Assembly: GCA_002817055.1 (NCBI GenBank)
Contig: MUCU01000062.1
Location: 1 to 44,801, forward strand
DNA length: 44,801 bases
Reading direction: 5' to 3'
DNA from: SAR202 cluster bacterium Io17-Chloro-G7
GTDB lineage: Bacteria; Chloroflexota; Dehalococcoidia; UBA3495
Shown: positions 18,051 through 24,577 of the stretch, in pieces
Numbering within the stretch: position 1 is the first letter of the stretch
Layout of the letters: every line of letters begins with the position of its first letter
Notes under the pieces: generated by a model
Database searches by the model: none
The model's input: only the letters and a program-made list of their open reading frames with translations
Told to the model about the DNA's origin: nothing
Position numbers and translations under genes: made by a program

Positions 18051-18594
18051 TTTCGGGGTACCTCCGTGCTAGATTGCTTGGTCCGGGTAAGTCGTGGCCA
18101 GAGAGAATCAGGCGTGAGCCCGTTGTTTGGAACTTAATAACTTGGTACTTCTGACTAATAAGCCTAGCCACAGTAACAAGCGCCATTAGGGCTGCGCCTA
18201 ATCATCTTGGTTGACAGCGCTTAGGGCCAACGGGGCCGCATTATCATAGGTGTGAGCGTTTGGGGTGTCAATAGAATTAGGGACGGGCGACTAGGGCTTA
18301 GAAACTATCTCAAACCTCCGGAAATCTCAGATGCGATCCTAGGACGAGCGCAGGATGAGCGGGATTCAAACACGCTCCGCTCAAGGTGAGTCTGTCGAAC
18401 CACGTTTTGAGATAATTTCTTAGTTCTCTGTTCTACCGAATCGGGAACCAAGCCCTACAGAACCGGGACACAAATAAATGTAGAATCAGCGCCACACCTT
18501 TCCCTAGGCCGGAGCGGGCATGTATAGTGAGCCACAACGGTTCAAATCAAATTTCGAGACTTCCGTTTATTTACGGATTATTTGAGGGGTCTAT
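18051..18594. other. Intergenic gap with MITE
   Basis: About 540 bp without supported ORFs between the divergent thiolase and npdG genes. The middle is taken by the 119-bp IS-derived element at 18301-18419. The remaining flanks show no clear motif. Confidence 0.55.
18301..18419. mobile_element. 119-bp MITE with IS5-like ends and TTA target duplication
   Basis: Terminal inverted repeats gaaactatctcaaa (18301-18314) and its complement at 18406-18419 match at 13 of 14 bases. TTA flanks both sides (18298-18300 and 18420-18422), as expected for a TNA target duplication. The same end sequence starts the IS fragment at 44711, where TAA precedes it. No coding sequence inside; the interior resembles the REP-like family (tgagtctgtcgaa). 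Confidence 0.82.
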
Positions 18595-19242
18595 ATGCTG
18601 GCTTTCCTTGGCGGTACCGGACCCGAAGGCAGAGGATTGGCAATAAGGTTGGCCATCGCCGGAGAGGAGGTCTTAATCGGCTCCAGAGACGCAGCTAGGG
18701 CATCGGCGGCGGCGGATGAGCTTTTGTTGCTGGCCCCTGGCACCAAAATTAGTGGCGCAGCTAATGCCGAGGCCGCTGCCCATGCCGATACCGTGTTCTT
18801 GACCTTCCCCTATGAGGGACAGAGGCCAACCCTGGAACTGCTGGGCAGCGCATTGGATGGGAAGGTAGTGGTTAACGTCATTGCGCCCATGGAGTTCCAG
18901 AGAGGGAAAGGCGCCATAGCGGTGCCAGTGGACGACGGGTCGGCCGCCCAGGAATCTCAAGAACTTCTTCCAGGCGCCTTGGTGGCGGCCGCATTCCAAA
19001 ATGCCAGCGCCGAGGAGTTGCAGGACCCCCAAATGACCATGGAAGGGGACGTGGTAATCTGCTCGGACCACAAAGCAGCCAAGGACAGGGTCATGGACCT
19101 TGTACCCAAAATTCCCAACCTACGCCCCGTGGACGGTGGAGCGCTAGCCAATGCCAAGTACGTGGAGCAAATTACGCCACTATTGGTGAATATCAACCGG
19201 ATCTACAAAATCCACGCTGGCATCAAGATTGTGGGCATATAG
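18595..19242 (+). CDS. npdG: NADPH-dependent F420 reductase
   Basis: Moves hydride between NADPH and the deazaflavin F420. 215 residues with an N-terminal Rossmann loop FLGGTGPEGRGLAIRLA (F420 oxidoreductases show GGTGxxGxGLA), a GSRD segment suited to the NADP phosphate, and the C-terminal GGALANAKYVEQITPLLVNINRIY typical of NpdG/Fno. Its presence implies that the organism makes or uses F420. GAGGGG lies 6 nt before the ATG. No other F420 gene is in the window. Confidence 0.9.
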   Translation: MLAFLGGTGPEGRGLAIRLAIAGEEVLIGSRDAARASAAADELLLLAPGTKISGAANAEAAAHADTVFLTFPYEGQRPTLELLGSALDGKVVVNVIAPMEFQRGKGAIAVPVDDGSAAQESQELLPGALVAAAFQNASAEELQDPQMTMEGDVVICSDHKAAKDRVMDLVPKIPNLRPVDGGALANAKYVEQITPLLVNINRIYKIHAGIKIVGI

Positions 19243-19460
19243 GACCTTTCAACAAAACCTAACTCGATCTCAGCAGAGTCTAGTGATCGACGCTCGGGCA
19301 ATGTTGGGAGCCCGGGGCAGGGTTGAGAATATTTATGGCCCGATCACACAAAGTCTTTGCAGATTCCGGGATGCCAGGCTCCAGTCCTGCGAAAACGGTA
19401 AACAAACCAATTAAATGCCCGATGGGTAATGGGGCTAAAATTTACTAGCGAGGCGATTTC

Positions 19461-19982
19461 ATGCCAAGAGCAGTCTTAAACTTGATGGACTTAGGTGATT
19501 TGAAGCAGGCGCAAGCGGAATGGCGCTACGCCACCGGATTGGTGCCGGGAGAGCCCAACGAAGGATTGGTTTCCCAACTGGAAGGTAGCCCGGCCCGGCT
19601 GCCCGACTACGACGACTCGGGCTGGGATATTTGCCCGGACTTGGGAAAGTGGGTTTCCCACGGGTTTACCTTCGTCTGGTACCGCACCAAGATTGTATTG
19701 CCCGAGACGGTGGGAGGACATCCCGTGGAAGGCGCCCGCTGTATATTCGAGACCTGCGTGGACGACTACGGCGAGGTTTGGATCGACGGCGAATGCGACC
19801 GGGAGCGGGGCACAGTGCAGGGATTCAATGTGCCCCAGAGAATTTTATTGACCATAGAATCCCATCCCGGAGACACCCACAACATAGCGATTCTGGCAGC
19901 TAACGGGCCCATGGCCGCACCGGGCGGCGCAGTGTTCGTACGTTATGCCAACCTGTGCATCGAGTGGCGGGAAGACGCTTAG
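19461..19982 (+). CDS. Galactose-binding/jelly-roll-like domain protein, unknown function
   Basis: 173 residues without signal peptide. The middle (FVWYRTKIVLPE, then CIFETCVDDYGEVWIDGE and GFNVPQRILL) resembles the sugar-binding beta-sandwich of family 2 glycosidases and related carbohydrate-binding domains. No catalytic domain is attached. GAGG precedes the ATG by 9 nt. It could be a binding subunit for a lactonase or sugar enzyme encoded elsewhere; the fold call is by eye. Confidence 0.7.
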   Translation: MPRAVLNLMDLGDLKQAQAEWRYATGLVPGEPNEGLVSQLEGSPARLPDYDDSGWDICPDLGKWVSHGFTFVWYRTKIVLPETVGGHPVEGARCIFETCVDDYGEVWIDGECDRERGTVQGFNVPQRILLTIESHPGDTHNIAILAANGPMAAPGGAVFVRYANLCIEWREDA

Positions 19983-20012
19983 CAAAACCTCGACCGATCA
20001 AAACCGGGTCTC

Positions 20013-20054
20013 CCGAACGGGGTTTACCGAACCAGGTTTACTGAACCGGGTTTT
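20013..20054. repeat. 14-nt tandem repeat, three copies
   Basis: Units 20013-20026, 20027-20040 and 20041-20054, core cgaaccgggttta, sit exactly between two convergent genes. The GAACC/GGTTT segments can pair, so the array may act as a weak bidirectional terminator. Confidence 0.75.
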
Positions 20055-20315
20055 TTACTTAAGCCAGGAATCGTCTTCATCCCCCTCGTCCCCATCAGTC
20101 GGGTCTTGGGGGGTGAAGCCCATCTCCTTGAGTTCCAGTTCTAATCTCCCGCAGAACTCTTCGATAGACTGGTTCTCCGGTACTGTTATTTCGATCAGCC
20201 CTGCCGAGTCTTTGCCTATGGACCCCGGGTCTTCCTTGCCCAACTCCACCCTGACCGACTCTCGGTGGATGCCCATGGCATCGGTCACCGAGAAAATGAT
20301 CTGCATGTCACTCAT
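20055..20315 (-). CDS. Small acidic protein, unknown function
   Basis: Not recognised. From the ATG at 20315, 86 residues starting MSDMQIIFSVTD; GGAAGG lies about 10 nt upstream. Longer in-frame starts exist at 20336 and 20363. Two beta-rich stretches (MQIIFSVTD, SAGLIEITVPE) are followed by an amphipathic helix (IEEFCGRLELELKEMGF) and a very acidic tail (DGDEGDEDDSW). No membrane segment or metal site is seen. It lies alone between tandem-repeat arrays. Confidence 0.6.
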   Translation of the reverse strand: MSDMQIIFSVTDAMGIHRESVRVELGKEDPGSIGKDSAGLIEITVPENQSIEEFCGRLELELKEMGFTPQDPTDGDEGDEDDSWLK

Positions 20316-20412
20316 ATCTATTACGCCTTCCGGCATTATGCGCACATCCTTATTTGGAGACACTCATGTGTTGAGAGCCTCGTTTTGGGTAAAATCGGGA
20401 GCTGCCTCTATG

Positions 20413-20457
20413 GACGCTCTGAACGGTGACGCTCTGACCGGTGACGCTCTCAACCGC
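20413..20457. repeat. 15-nt tandem repeat, three copies
   Basis: Units 20413-20427, 20428-20442 and 20443-20457, core gacgctctgaccggt. Non-coding gap upstream of the small acidic protein gene. Confidence 0.8.
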
Positions 20458-20563
20458 CCACAGTTCTTGGTGATATACCCCAGTCCAAGAACCGCATGCC
20501 CTTAAGCTTTTGCCCTTCGCCTGGCTCAGACGAACACTTGAGGTCAACTAGCCCATTGCCGGT

Positions 20564-21190
20564 CTAGTCTTCTTGAGGCCATTTGGTGCCGCCCACCGCA
20601 GGACGGGCATCGGGAGTCATGGCCAGACCGCCCGCGACTAGCTGTCGAAACTCCTCTAAGATAATGTTCCCCCACTCCTTCGCGTGAGCAACTCTAAATG
20701 CGGTGCGCTTGCCCCGGCCCATTGAACGAGCGTTTTCTTCGCTTTCGCCAGCCACTTCCTTGGCAATCGCATCGTCCATTGCGTCCAGGGTGGGGACCAG
20801 AGTCAATGCTGTCTCAACGAACCTGGCTATTTCGTTCATGGACGAGTCCAGCACCACAAAAACCGGCACGGTCCCGGCGCGGTGCTCCGGCAAGAAGCTG
20901 TTGGTTAGTTCAAGCTCTTCGTCCCGGTTGAATATTTTTACGTCGATCTTGTCCGTGCTCTCGGCTAGGCGCAAAATCACCGGGGTGGTGCTCACCGCAT
21001 CGCCGCACCAATCGGCGGTGAACACGGCCAATCTAAGGGGTCCTGCCTGGCTTTCAAATAGACCACGGGCTTCGCTTGGCACCTCAACATTTTCGTAAAT
21101 GTCCAAAAATGGCTGCTTGTTTACCTTAATCTGGTCTATATACTCCTGAGTCGACATCCCTTGTTCGAATTTGCTGGTTGTTAAGTCCAT
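20564..21190 (-). CDS. Thioredoxin-like fold protein with single active-site Cys (WCGD)
   Basis: 208 residues from the ATG at 21190, which has GGAGG about 9 nt upstream; a TTG at 21199 abuts that site and is unlikely. The thioredoxin-fold part is near residues 50-140: LAVFTADWCGDAVSTTPVI, then the cis-Pro loop AGTVPVFVVLD. The second cysteine of CxxC is missing (WCGDAV), so a classic dithiol reductase role is unlikely; monothiol or binding roles remain. No signal peptide, so probably cytoplasmic. Confidence 0.8.
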   Translation of the reverse strand: MDLTTSKFEQGMSTQEYIDQIKVNKQPFLDIYENVEVPSEARGLFESQAGPLRLAVFTADWCGDAVSTTPVILRLAESTDKIDVKIFNRDEELELTNSFLPEHRAGTVPVFVVLDSSMNEIARFVETALTLVPTLDAMDDAIAKEVAGESEENARSMGRGKRTAFRVAHAKEWGNIILEEFRQLVAGGLAMTPDARPAVGGTKWPQED

Positions 21191-21324
21191 TACGATCAAC
21201 CTCCGGCTAGTTGTTTAGCCCTGGATTTGGTTGGCCCGAGAGTCGGTTGGCCCTTTTGTATGCCTAGTTTGCCAGCTATTTTTTAACTTGGCAATGCCTG
21301 GGACAAGCCCCGATGCGGCACAAA

Positions 21325-21352
21325 TTGCGCCCCTTGGAGTCCATGCTAGAAT
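21325..21352 (+). promoter_or_regulatory. Probable sigma70-type promoter, extended -10
   Basis: TTGCGC (21325-21330), 16 bp, TAGAAT (21347-21352) preceded by TGC. It lies 54 nt before the TTG start at 21407. Confidence 0.45.
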
Positions 21353-21406
21353 TGGTTCACGTTTGGGTAAACACACCAACTAAATACATCGGGAGGTATC
21401 CCCCAG

Positions 21407-21862
21407 TTGGCCGACGAGCAATCCAACCCCAGCCTCAAGTACGCTCTTTTTTGCCGGGACACCGACGAAAGCCCCAGTGGCGAGTTGATCCTGAAGGAAG
21501 TTGTGGACCTGATTGAACTACCGCCTATTGCGGAACTTCAGAAGACCGAGGAGAGCCAGAAGCCCGATACGCCGGTCCTGGCCGAGTTGGATCTTCACCT
21601 GGCATTTTGCATAGTGGGCGCAAACCCAGGACCCCATCACCTCCTGGTGGCCATCAAAGCTCCGGGAATGCCCTTGGACCCTCCGCCGCCCCAACTCATA
21701 GAATGGGAGGAGGGTATTTTGTTCCAACGGTGGATCAAAGTTTTCCGCATCCCGGTGCAAGCGCCAGGCCGCCACGTTGCGGCAATACTCTTGGACGGCT
21801 TGCCGCTGGGTGAAGCCAGCTTCTTGGTGCGGTTTAAGCCCGAAGACGACCAAGCCGGCTAA
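21407..21862 (+). CDS. Hypothetical protein, DUF6941-like
   Basis: 151 residues, cytoplasmic. TTG start at 21407 with GGGAGG 10 nt upstream. The plan (YALFCRDTDESPSGELILKE at the start, LDLHLAFCIVGANPGPHHLL in the middle, beta-rich C-terminus) recalls the DUF6941 family of beta-sandwich proteins of unknown function; the match is from memory and weak. A proline-rich turn (MPLDPPPPQ) precedes the last third. Confidence 0.7.
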   Translation: MADEQSNPSLKYALFCRDTDESPSGELILKEVVDLIELPPIAELQKTEESQKPDTPVLAELDLHLAFCIVGANPGPHHLLVAIKAPGMPLDPPPPQLIEWEEGILFQRWIKVFRIPVQAPGRHVAAILLDGLPLGEASFLVRFKPEDDQAG

Positions 21863-21969
21863 CCTTCAACATCGCCAATCGTAGGGAGTAAACTGTAGAA
21901 ACGTGTCCTGGGCCGGGGGTCGGCGCAAGGACGGAAACGCTATCGATAAGGGACGATAAGCGGGTCAAG

Positions 21970-21998
21970 TTGAATACATTTTGAACGTTGTTTATAAT
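21970..21998 (+). promoter_or_regulatory. Sigma70-type promoter for the desulforedoxin-like pair
   Basis: TTGAAT (21970-21975), 17-bp spacer, TATAAT (21993-21998). This is the best promoter match in the window, 105 nt before the GTG of the first small Cys4 protein. Confidence 0.65.
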
Positions 21999-22103
21999 GG
22001 CACTGCTCGTAAACATGTCGCAACCTTCCGTTGCGATGTACCTGTTACGATCCACCGCCAGCGACAGGCAGAAATTTTCACTTAAACATCAGGGAGTAAA
22101 CAG

Positions 22104-22220
22104 GTGGCTAACGAAACCGGTAAAAGATACATTTGCGCCAAATGCGGGTCCGAGTTCATCGTTACCAAAGGCGGAACCGGCTCAATCGTCTGTTGCGCCG
22201 AGCCCATGGCAATAAAGTAA
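22104..22220 (+). CDS. Desulforedoxin-like Cys4 protein 1 (38 aa)
   Basis: GTG start with AGGGAG 7 nt upstream. The 38-residue product has cysteines at 11, 14, 30 and 31 (CAKC...CC). CxxC, 16-residue step, CC is the spacing of desulforedoxin and of the N-terminal domain of desulfoferrodoxin, which bind one iron or zinc in a rubredoxin-like site. RYICAKCGSEF and SIVCCAEPM match the family pattern. Likely a small electron carrier or metal-binding protein. A similar gene follows 61 nt downstream. Confidence 0.8.
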   Translation: MANETGKRYICAKCGSEFIVTKGGTGSIVCCAEPMAIK

Positions 22221-22281
22221 TCCAATCCACTTCGGACTCAGGGCCCACCCGGAGCCATCCCCATTTTGGAGTAATTAACCT

Positions 22282-22425
22282 ATGGCTAACCAACTAGGCA
22301 AGCGTTATACCTGCCCCGAGTGCGGCAGCAGCGTTCTTTGCACCAAGACGGGCGAAGGCGTGATCAACTGCTGCGAGACCGAAATGGAGATTCAGGAACC
22401 CCGAAAGCTGCCGTCCTCCGATTAA
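22282..22425 (+). CDS. Desulforedoxin-like Cys4 protein 2 (47 aa)
   Basis: Paralog of the preceding gene, sharing MAN, GKRY and the same four cysteine positions (11, 14, 30, 31), plus one extra Cys at 20 and a nine-residue polar tail. ATG at 22282 with GGAG about 10 nt upstream. Probably cotranscribed from the promoter at 21970. The pair looks like a local duplication followed by divergence. Confidence 0.78.
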   Translation: MANQLGKRYTCPECGSSVLCTKTGEGVINCCETEMEIQEPRKLPSSD

Positions 22426-22652
22426 AGCATTGACGCACAGCCGTTAACGCAGTATTAATTCAGAATCCGCCGTAAGAAAATCACGTCAGAGTTCAATCAG
22501 CCCAAGGCAGCTTGCGGGGTTAGCGTGGCCTGGTGCAATTTCTCTGCGAGTTGACCAAAAATGGGAACAGGCACCGTTCCGGATTTTCCAATCAGAAGTT
22601 GAAAACACGGAGATAAGACAGCCAAAGAGAACACAAGTCAGCCTCGATTCTA

Positions 22653-22688
22653 GAAAGCGGTAGCGCAAAGCTTTGCGGTACCGCTTTC
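22653..22688. repeat. 36-bp near-perfect palindrome
   Basis: Arms 22653-22670 and 22671-22688 pair at 17 of 18 positions with no spacer. No T-run follows on either side. Confidence 0.8.
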
Positions 22689-22850
22689 CTGTTCTGTGGC
22701 GTCATCAACCATGCAAGCTTTCGACCGATTGCCGGAACCTCCGTTTGGTCCCCGCCGAAATTGGTGGACAAATATCGGTTGGGTTTTTAACACGCTTAGT
22801 GGCCACCACTGAACCACAGAGGAATTAAACAAAACCCTGGAGGAGGAGGC

Positions 22851-22901
22851 GTCAAACGAGGAAGAGCCCCGGACTGGGTCCGGGGCTCTTCCTCGTTTGA
22901 C
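22851..22901. terminator. Perfect 23-bp stem-loop, possible bidirectional terminator
   Basis: Arms 22851-22873 and 22879-22901 are perfectly complementary with a 5-nt loop (ctggg) and a GC-rich apex. It lies between convergent gene pairs, so a transcript end in both directions is the simplest reading. The flanks lack a proper U-tract, so a processed RNA or repeat element is also possible. Confidence 0.6.
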
Positions 22902-22948
22902 TTATCCCAAGGCTAATCGGGTGCTTTGTGGTCGATGTTCTCACCAGA

Positions 22949-23311
22949 TTAACGAGGACGCCACCCCCAAGGCTGGTTTGATATCGTACCAATGGTTTTG
23001 GGTACGTTTCCACCCATCACCTTCCCATTTGACAAGACCACCTTGGCTTTGAGAAGCCGAAACATTAGGAACTTATCCAGGTATATGTGGAGATTCCTAA
23101 GGTATCTGGCAAGGTCTACCGATACCAATACTTCAGTCTCACCGTAGGTCATCGACTTGTATCTCTTAATTACCCGTCTGCCCTGGAACGTGCTGACCGA
23201 GACCTCGGCCAGAGAACCGAGTCATTTGTCTAAACAACTCAAGTCGATGAATGCTTGTTGGCCCCTTTTGTTGATATGCGCAATGGCGGCTTCGCTCACA
23301 GTCAGCTTAAT
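22949..23311 (-). CDS. Putative selenoprotein B (in-frame UGA at codon 30)
   Basis: Read through the TGA at 23222-23224, the frame gives 120 residues that align along the length of the neighbouring gene at 23425-23745. The UGA is preceded by DLSCLDK and followed by LGSLAEVSV, against DLICLSS and AGESAEVSV there. Downstream blocks GRR, EVLVSVDLARY, DKFL and LSNG also align. The start is unclear: the codon equivalent to the paralog's ATG is ATT (23309-23311), while an in-frame TTG at 23381-23383 with AAGGA upstream would add 24 residues. A GGUC-loop hairpin follows the UGA. The family looks like small IscA/HesB-type or CC/Se-motif (seleno)proteins of unknown function; that naming is from memory. 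The tail carries extra residues including PWGWRPR. Without selenocysteine only the part from 23152 would be called. Confidence 0.72.
23194..23211 (-). promoter_or_regulatory. SECIS-like hairpin after UGA (gene B)
   Basis: On the minus strand a 6-bp stem (uggccg with cgguca, one G-U pair) closes the loop AGGUCU, which starts 16 nt after the UGA. The loop sequence and spacing match the Escherichia coli fdhF SECIS as remembered (AGGUCU about 17 nt after the UGA). Confidence 0.65.
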
Positions 23312-23424
23312 GGGCCCCGTCTCTGGGGGGTCCAGGGTACGCCTGCGTTCGTTTTGCCACCAAATAAAACGTGAGGTGACCAAATCTTATCCTTGTAGAG
23401 GCTAGCTCTAATAAGCGGCCCAGC

Positions 23425-23745
23425 TTAGGCCATTACACCGCGTCGGCCCAAGACCAGACCGTCAGAAAGCTCCAATGTTGCGCTGAGATTCTTCAAAAAC
23501 AAAAACGATTTGAGGTCGACATCGATGGTCCGGGTATGCTTTGCTAAATCGGGCATCACCAAGTACTCTACGCCCTCTTGCTTGAAGACCTGATAATCAC
23601 TCAGGTTCCTGCGGCCCATATTGGTATCGACCGATACCTCTGCGGATTCGCCCGCTCAAGATGACAGGCAGATAAGGTCAACCGTGGCCTTTCCACCTTT
23701 TTTCTGGATGTGCTCTTTTGCCCGCTCGGTAATATTTAATCGCAT
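23425..23745 (-). CDS. Putative selenoprotein A (in-frame UGA at codon 30)
   Basis: ATG at 23745 with AGGTGG 4 nt upstream, the best start in this pair. Read through the TGA at 23656-23658 the product is 106 residues: MRLNITERAKEHIQKKGG, VDLICLSS-U-AGESAEVSV, then GRRNLSDYQVF and a beta-rich end YLVMPDLAKHTRTIDVDLKS... LELSDGLVLGR. One Cys at 26 precedes the UGA by four residues (CxxxU). Similar length and layout to small HesB/IscA-like or CC/Se-motif (seleno)proteins, function unknown. The hairpin at 23623-23638 is in the right place for a bacterial SECIS. The paralog 22949-23311 lies 113 nt downstream, so the two are probably cotranscribed. Confidence 0.78.
23623..23638 (-). promoter_or_regulatory. 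SECIS-like hairpin after UGA (gene A)
   Basis: On the minus strand GGUAUC-GGUC-GAUACC, a perfect 6-bp stem with a GGUC loop. The loop begins 23 nt after the UGA, inside the 16-37 nt range usually quoted for bacterial SECIS elements, with G in the first two loop positions. Confidence 0.65.
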
Positions 23746-23950
23746 GAAACCACCTTAGTCCGAATTGGTCGTTCTAGTCAACTATTGAGTCGAACGAATA
23801 TATTCCCCGACAACTATGTACTTTGATGTCATTTTGGACTTTGGGGTTCTTAATTTCATTCGAGATTTCAATCCCTGATTTAGGGCCCAGATTTAGGGGG
23901 CGGTCGCAACTGGATTCCGAGAACCGAGTCTATGAGGCAAAGCTAAGGCG

Positions 23951-24550
23951 CTAGTCACTGAAATTCTCAATCGACGACGCCAGCAATCGGTTTCTCGTTT
24001 CCACAGCTTTCGGATGCACCATCAGGCCTCGAGACACCAAAGACACGGTCTCACGGCTGAGAAACTCCAGGACCGCTTTGTCTAAGTCTTCCATGGCCAG
24101 TTGCTTCAGATAAGGCTGGTACGGATAGGCGGCAATTTTTTTAGGGTCCAGCTTGTCCGCTAGAAACACCAGCTTGCCCAAAGAGTCCAGGTCAGGATGA
24201 GCCGTGGTGTGCCAAAACACTGCTTGGTGAACTGAAGAGTCGGCCAAACCGTCTTCTTTGGCCAGGATCTCGGCACCGACAGAGCCGTGGAGGAGTATGG
24301 GAACTGTCTGTTCCACCGTACCTATTGGCAATCCCAAAGCGACTGCCCTGTCGAGCAGTTCCTCGTCGGTCATGGCCCTTGCTACGTCATGCGCCAGCAT
24401 GCCCAAGGAGGCTACTTCCGGGTCGATACCGTGGCCCGGGGCCAGCTGTTTGGCGATGTCTCGAACGCGGTAAATATGCTCGCGGAGGCCCAAGGGTAGA
24501 GTGTCAACCCTACGCTGGATGCGTCCTAGCAGTGCTTGCGGTCCTTGCAT
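23951..24550 (-). CDS. yqeK: HD-domain hydrolase, YqeK-like (Ap4A hydrolase)
   Basis: 199 residues. HD metal site: H25 of EHIYRVRDIAKQLAPG, AHDVARA near 53, LLHGSVGAEIL near 86, VFWHTTAHPDLDSLGKLVFLADKLDP near 111-136. The HT...L.KL.FLAD.L.P block is the YqeK signature; those enzymes split diadenosine tetraphosphate symmetrically to ADP. A general HDIG hydrolase remains possible. Starts 27 nt after the HIT gene, itself a possible dinucleotide hydrolase, so the two may share a substrate class. No strong ribosome site before the ATG. Confidence 0.82.
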   Translation of the reverse strand: MQGPQALLGRIQRRVDTLPLGLREHIYRVRDIAKQLAPGHGIDPEVASLGMLAHDVARAMTDEELLDRAVALGLPIGTVEQTVPILLHGSVGAEILAKEDGLADSSVHQAVFWHTTAHPDLDSLGKLVFLADKLDPKKIAAYPYQPYLKQLAMEDLDKAVLEFLSRETVSLVSRGLMVHPKAVETRNRLLASSIENFSD

Positions 24551-24577
24551 AAAACAGTGCCCTGGGAGAGTTGCCGC

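Larger units (their letters stand above)
22426..22948. other. Convergent gap with two strong hairpins
   Basis: No supported gene. This gap separates the plus-strand desulforedoxin-like pair from the minus-strand UGA-containing pair, and carries the palindromes at 22653-22688 and 22851-22901. ORFs over the left hairpin have no recognisable protein features. Confidence 0.55.

Noticed and set aside
19229..19414. 61-codon plus-strand frame after npdG
   Set aside because: Overlaps the npdG end, no ribosome site, no motif.
22486..22832. Two 60-codon minus-strand frames left of the 23-bp hairpin
   Set aside because: They cross the 36-bp palindrome and resemble no protein; also checked for a third UGA-containing paralog and none was found.
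23157..23405. 82-codon plus-strand frame over the start of gene B
   Set aside because: Antisense to the UGA-containing gene, whose frame is conserved with its paralog.
22949..23745. Reading the two UGA-containing ORFs as simple pseudogenes
   Set aside because: The same stop codon at the same aligned residue in two diverged copies, no other lesions, and GGUC-loop hairpins in the right place make recoding a better explanation.
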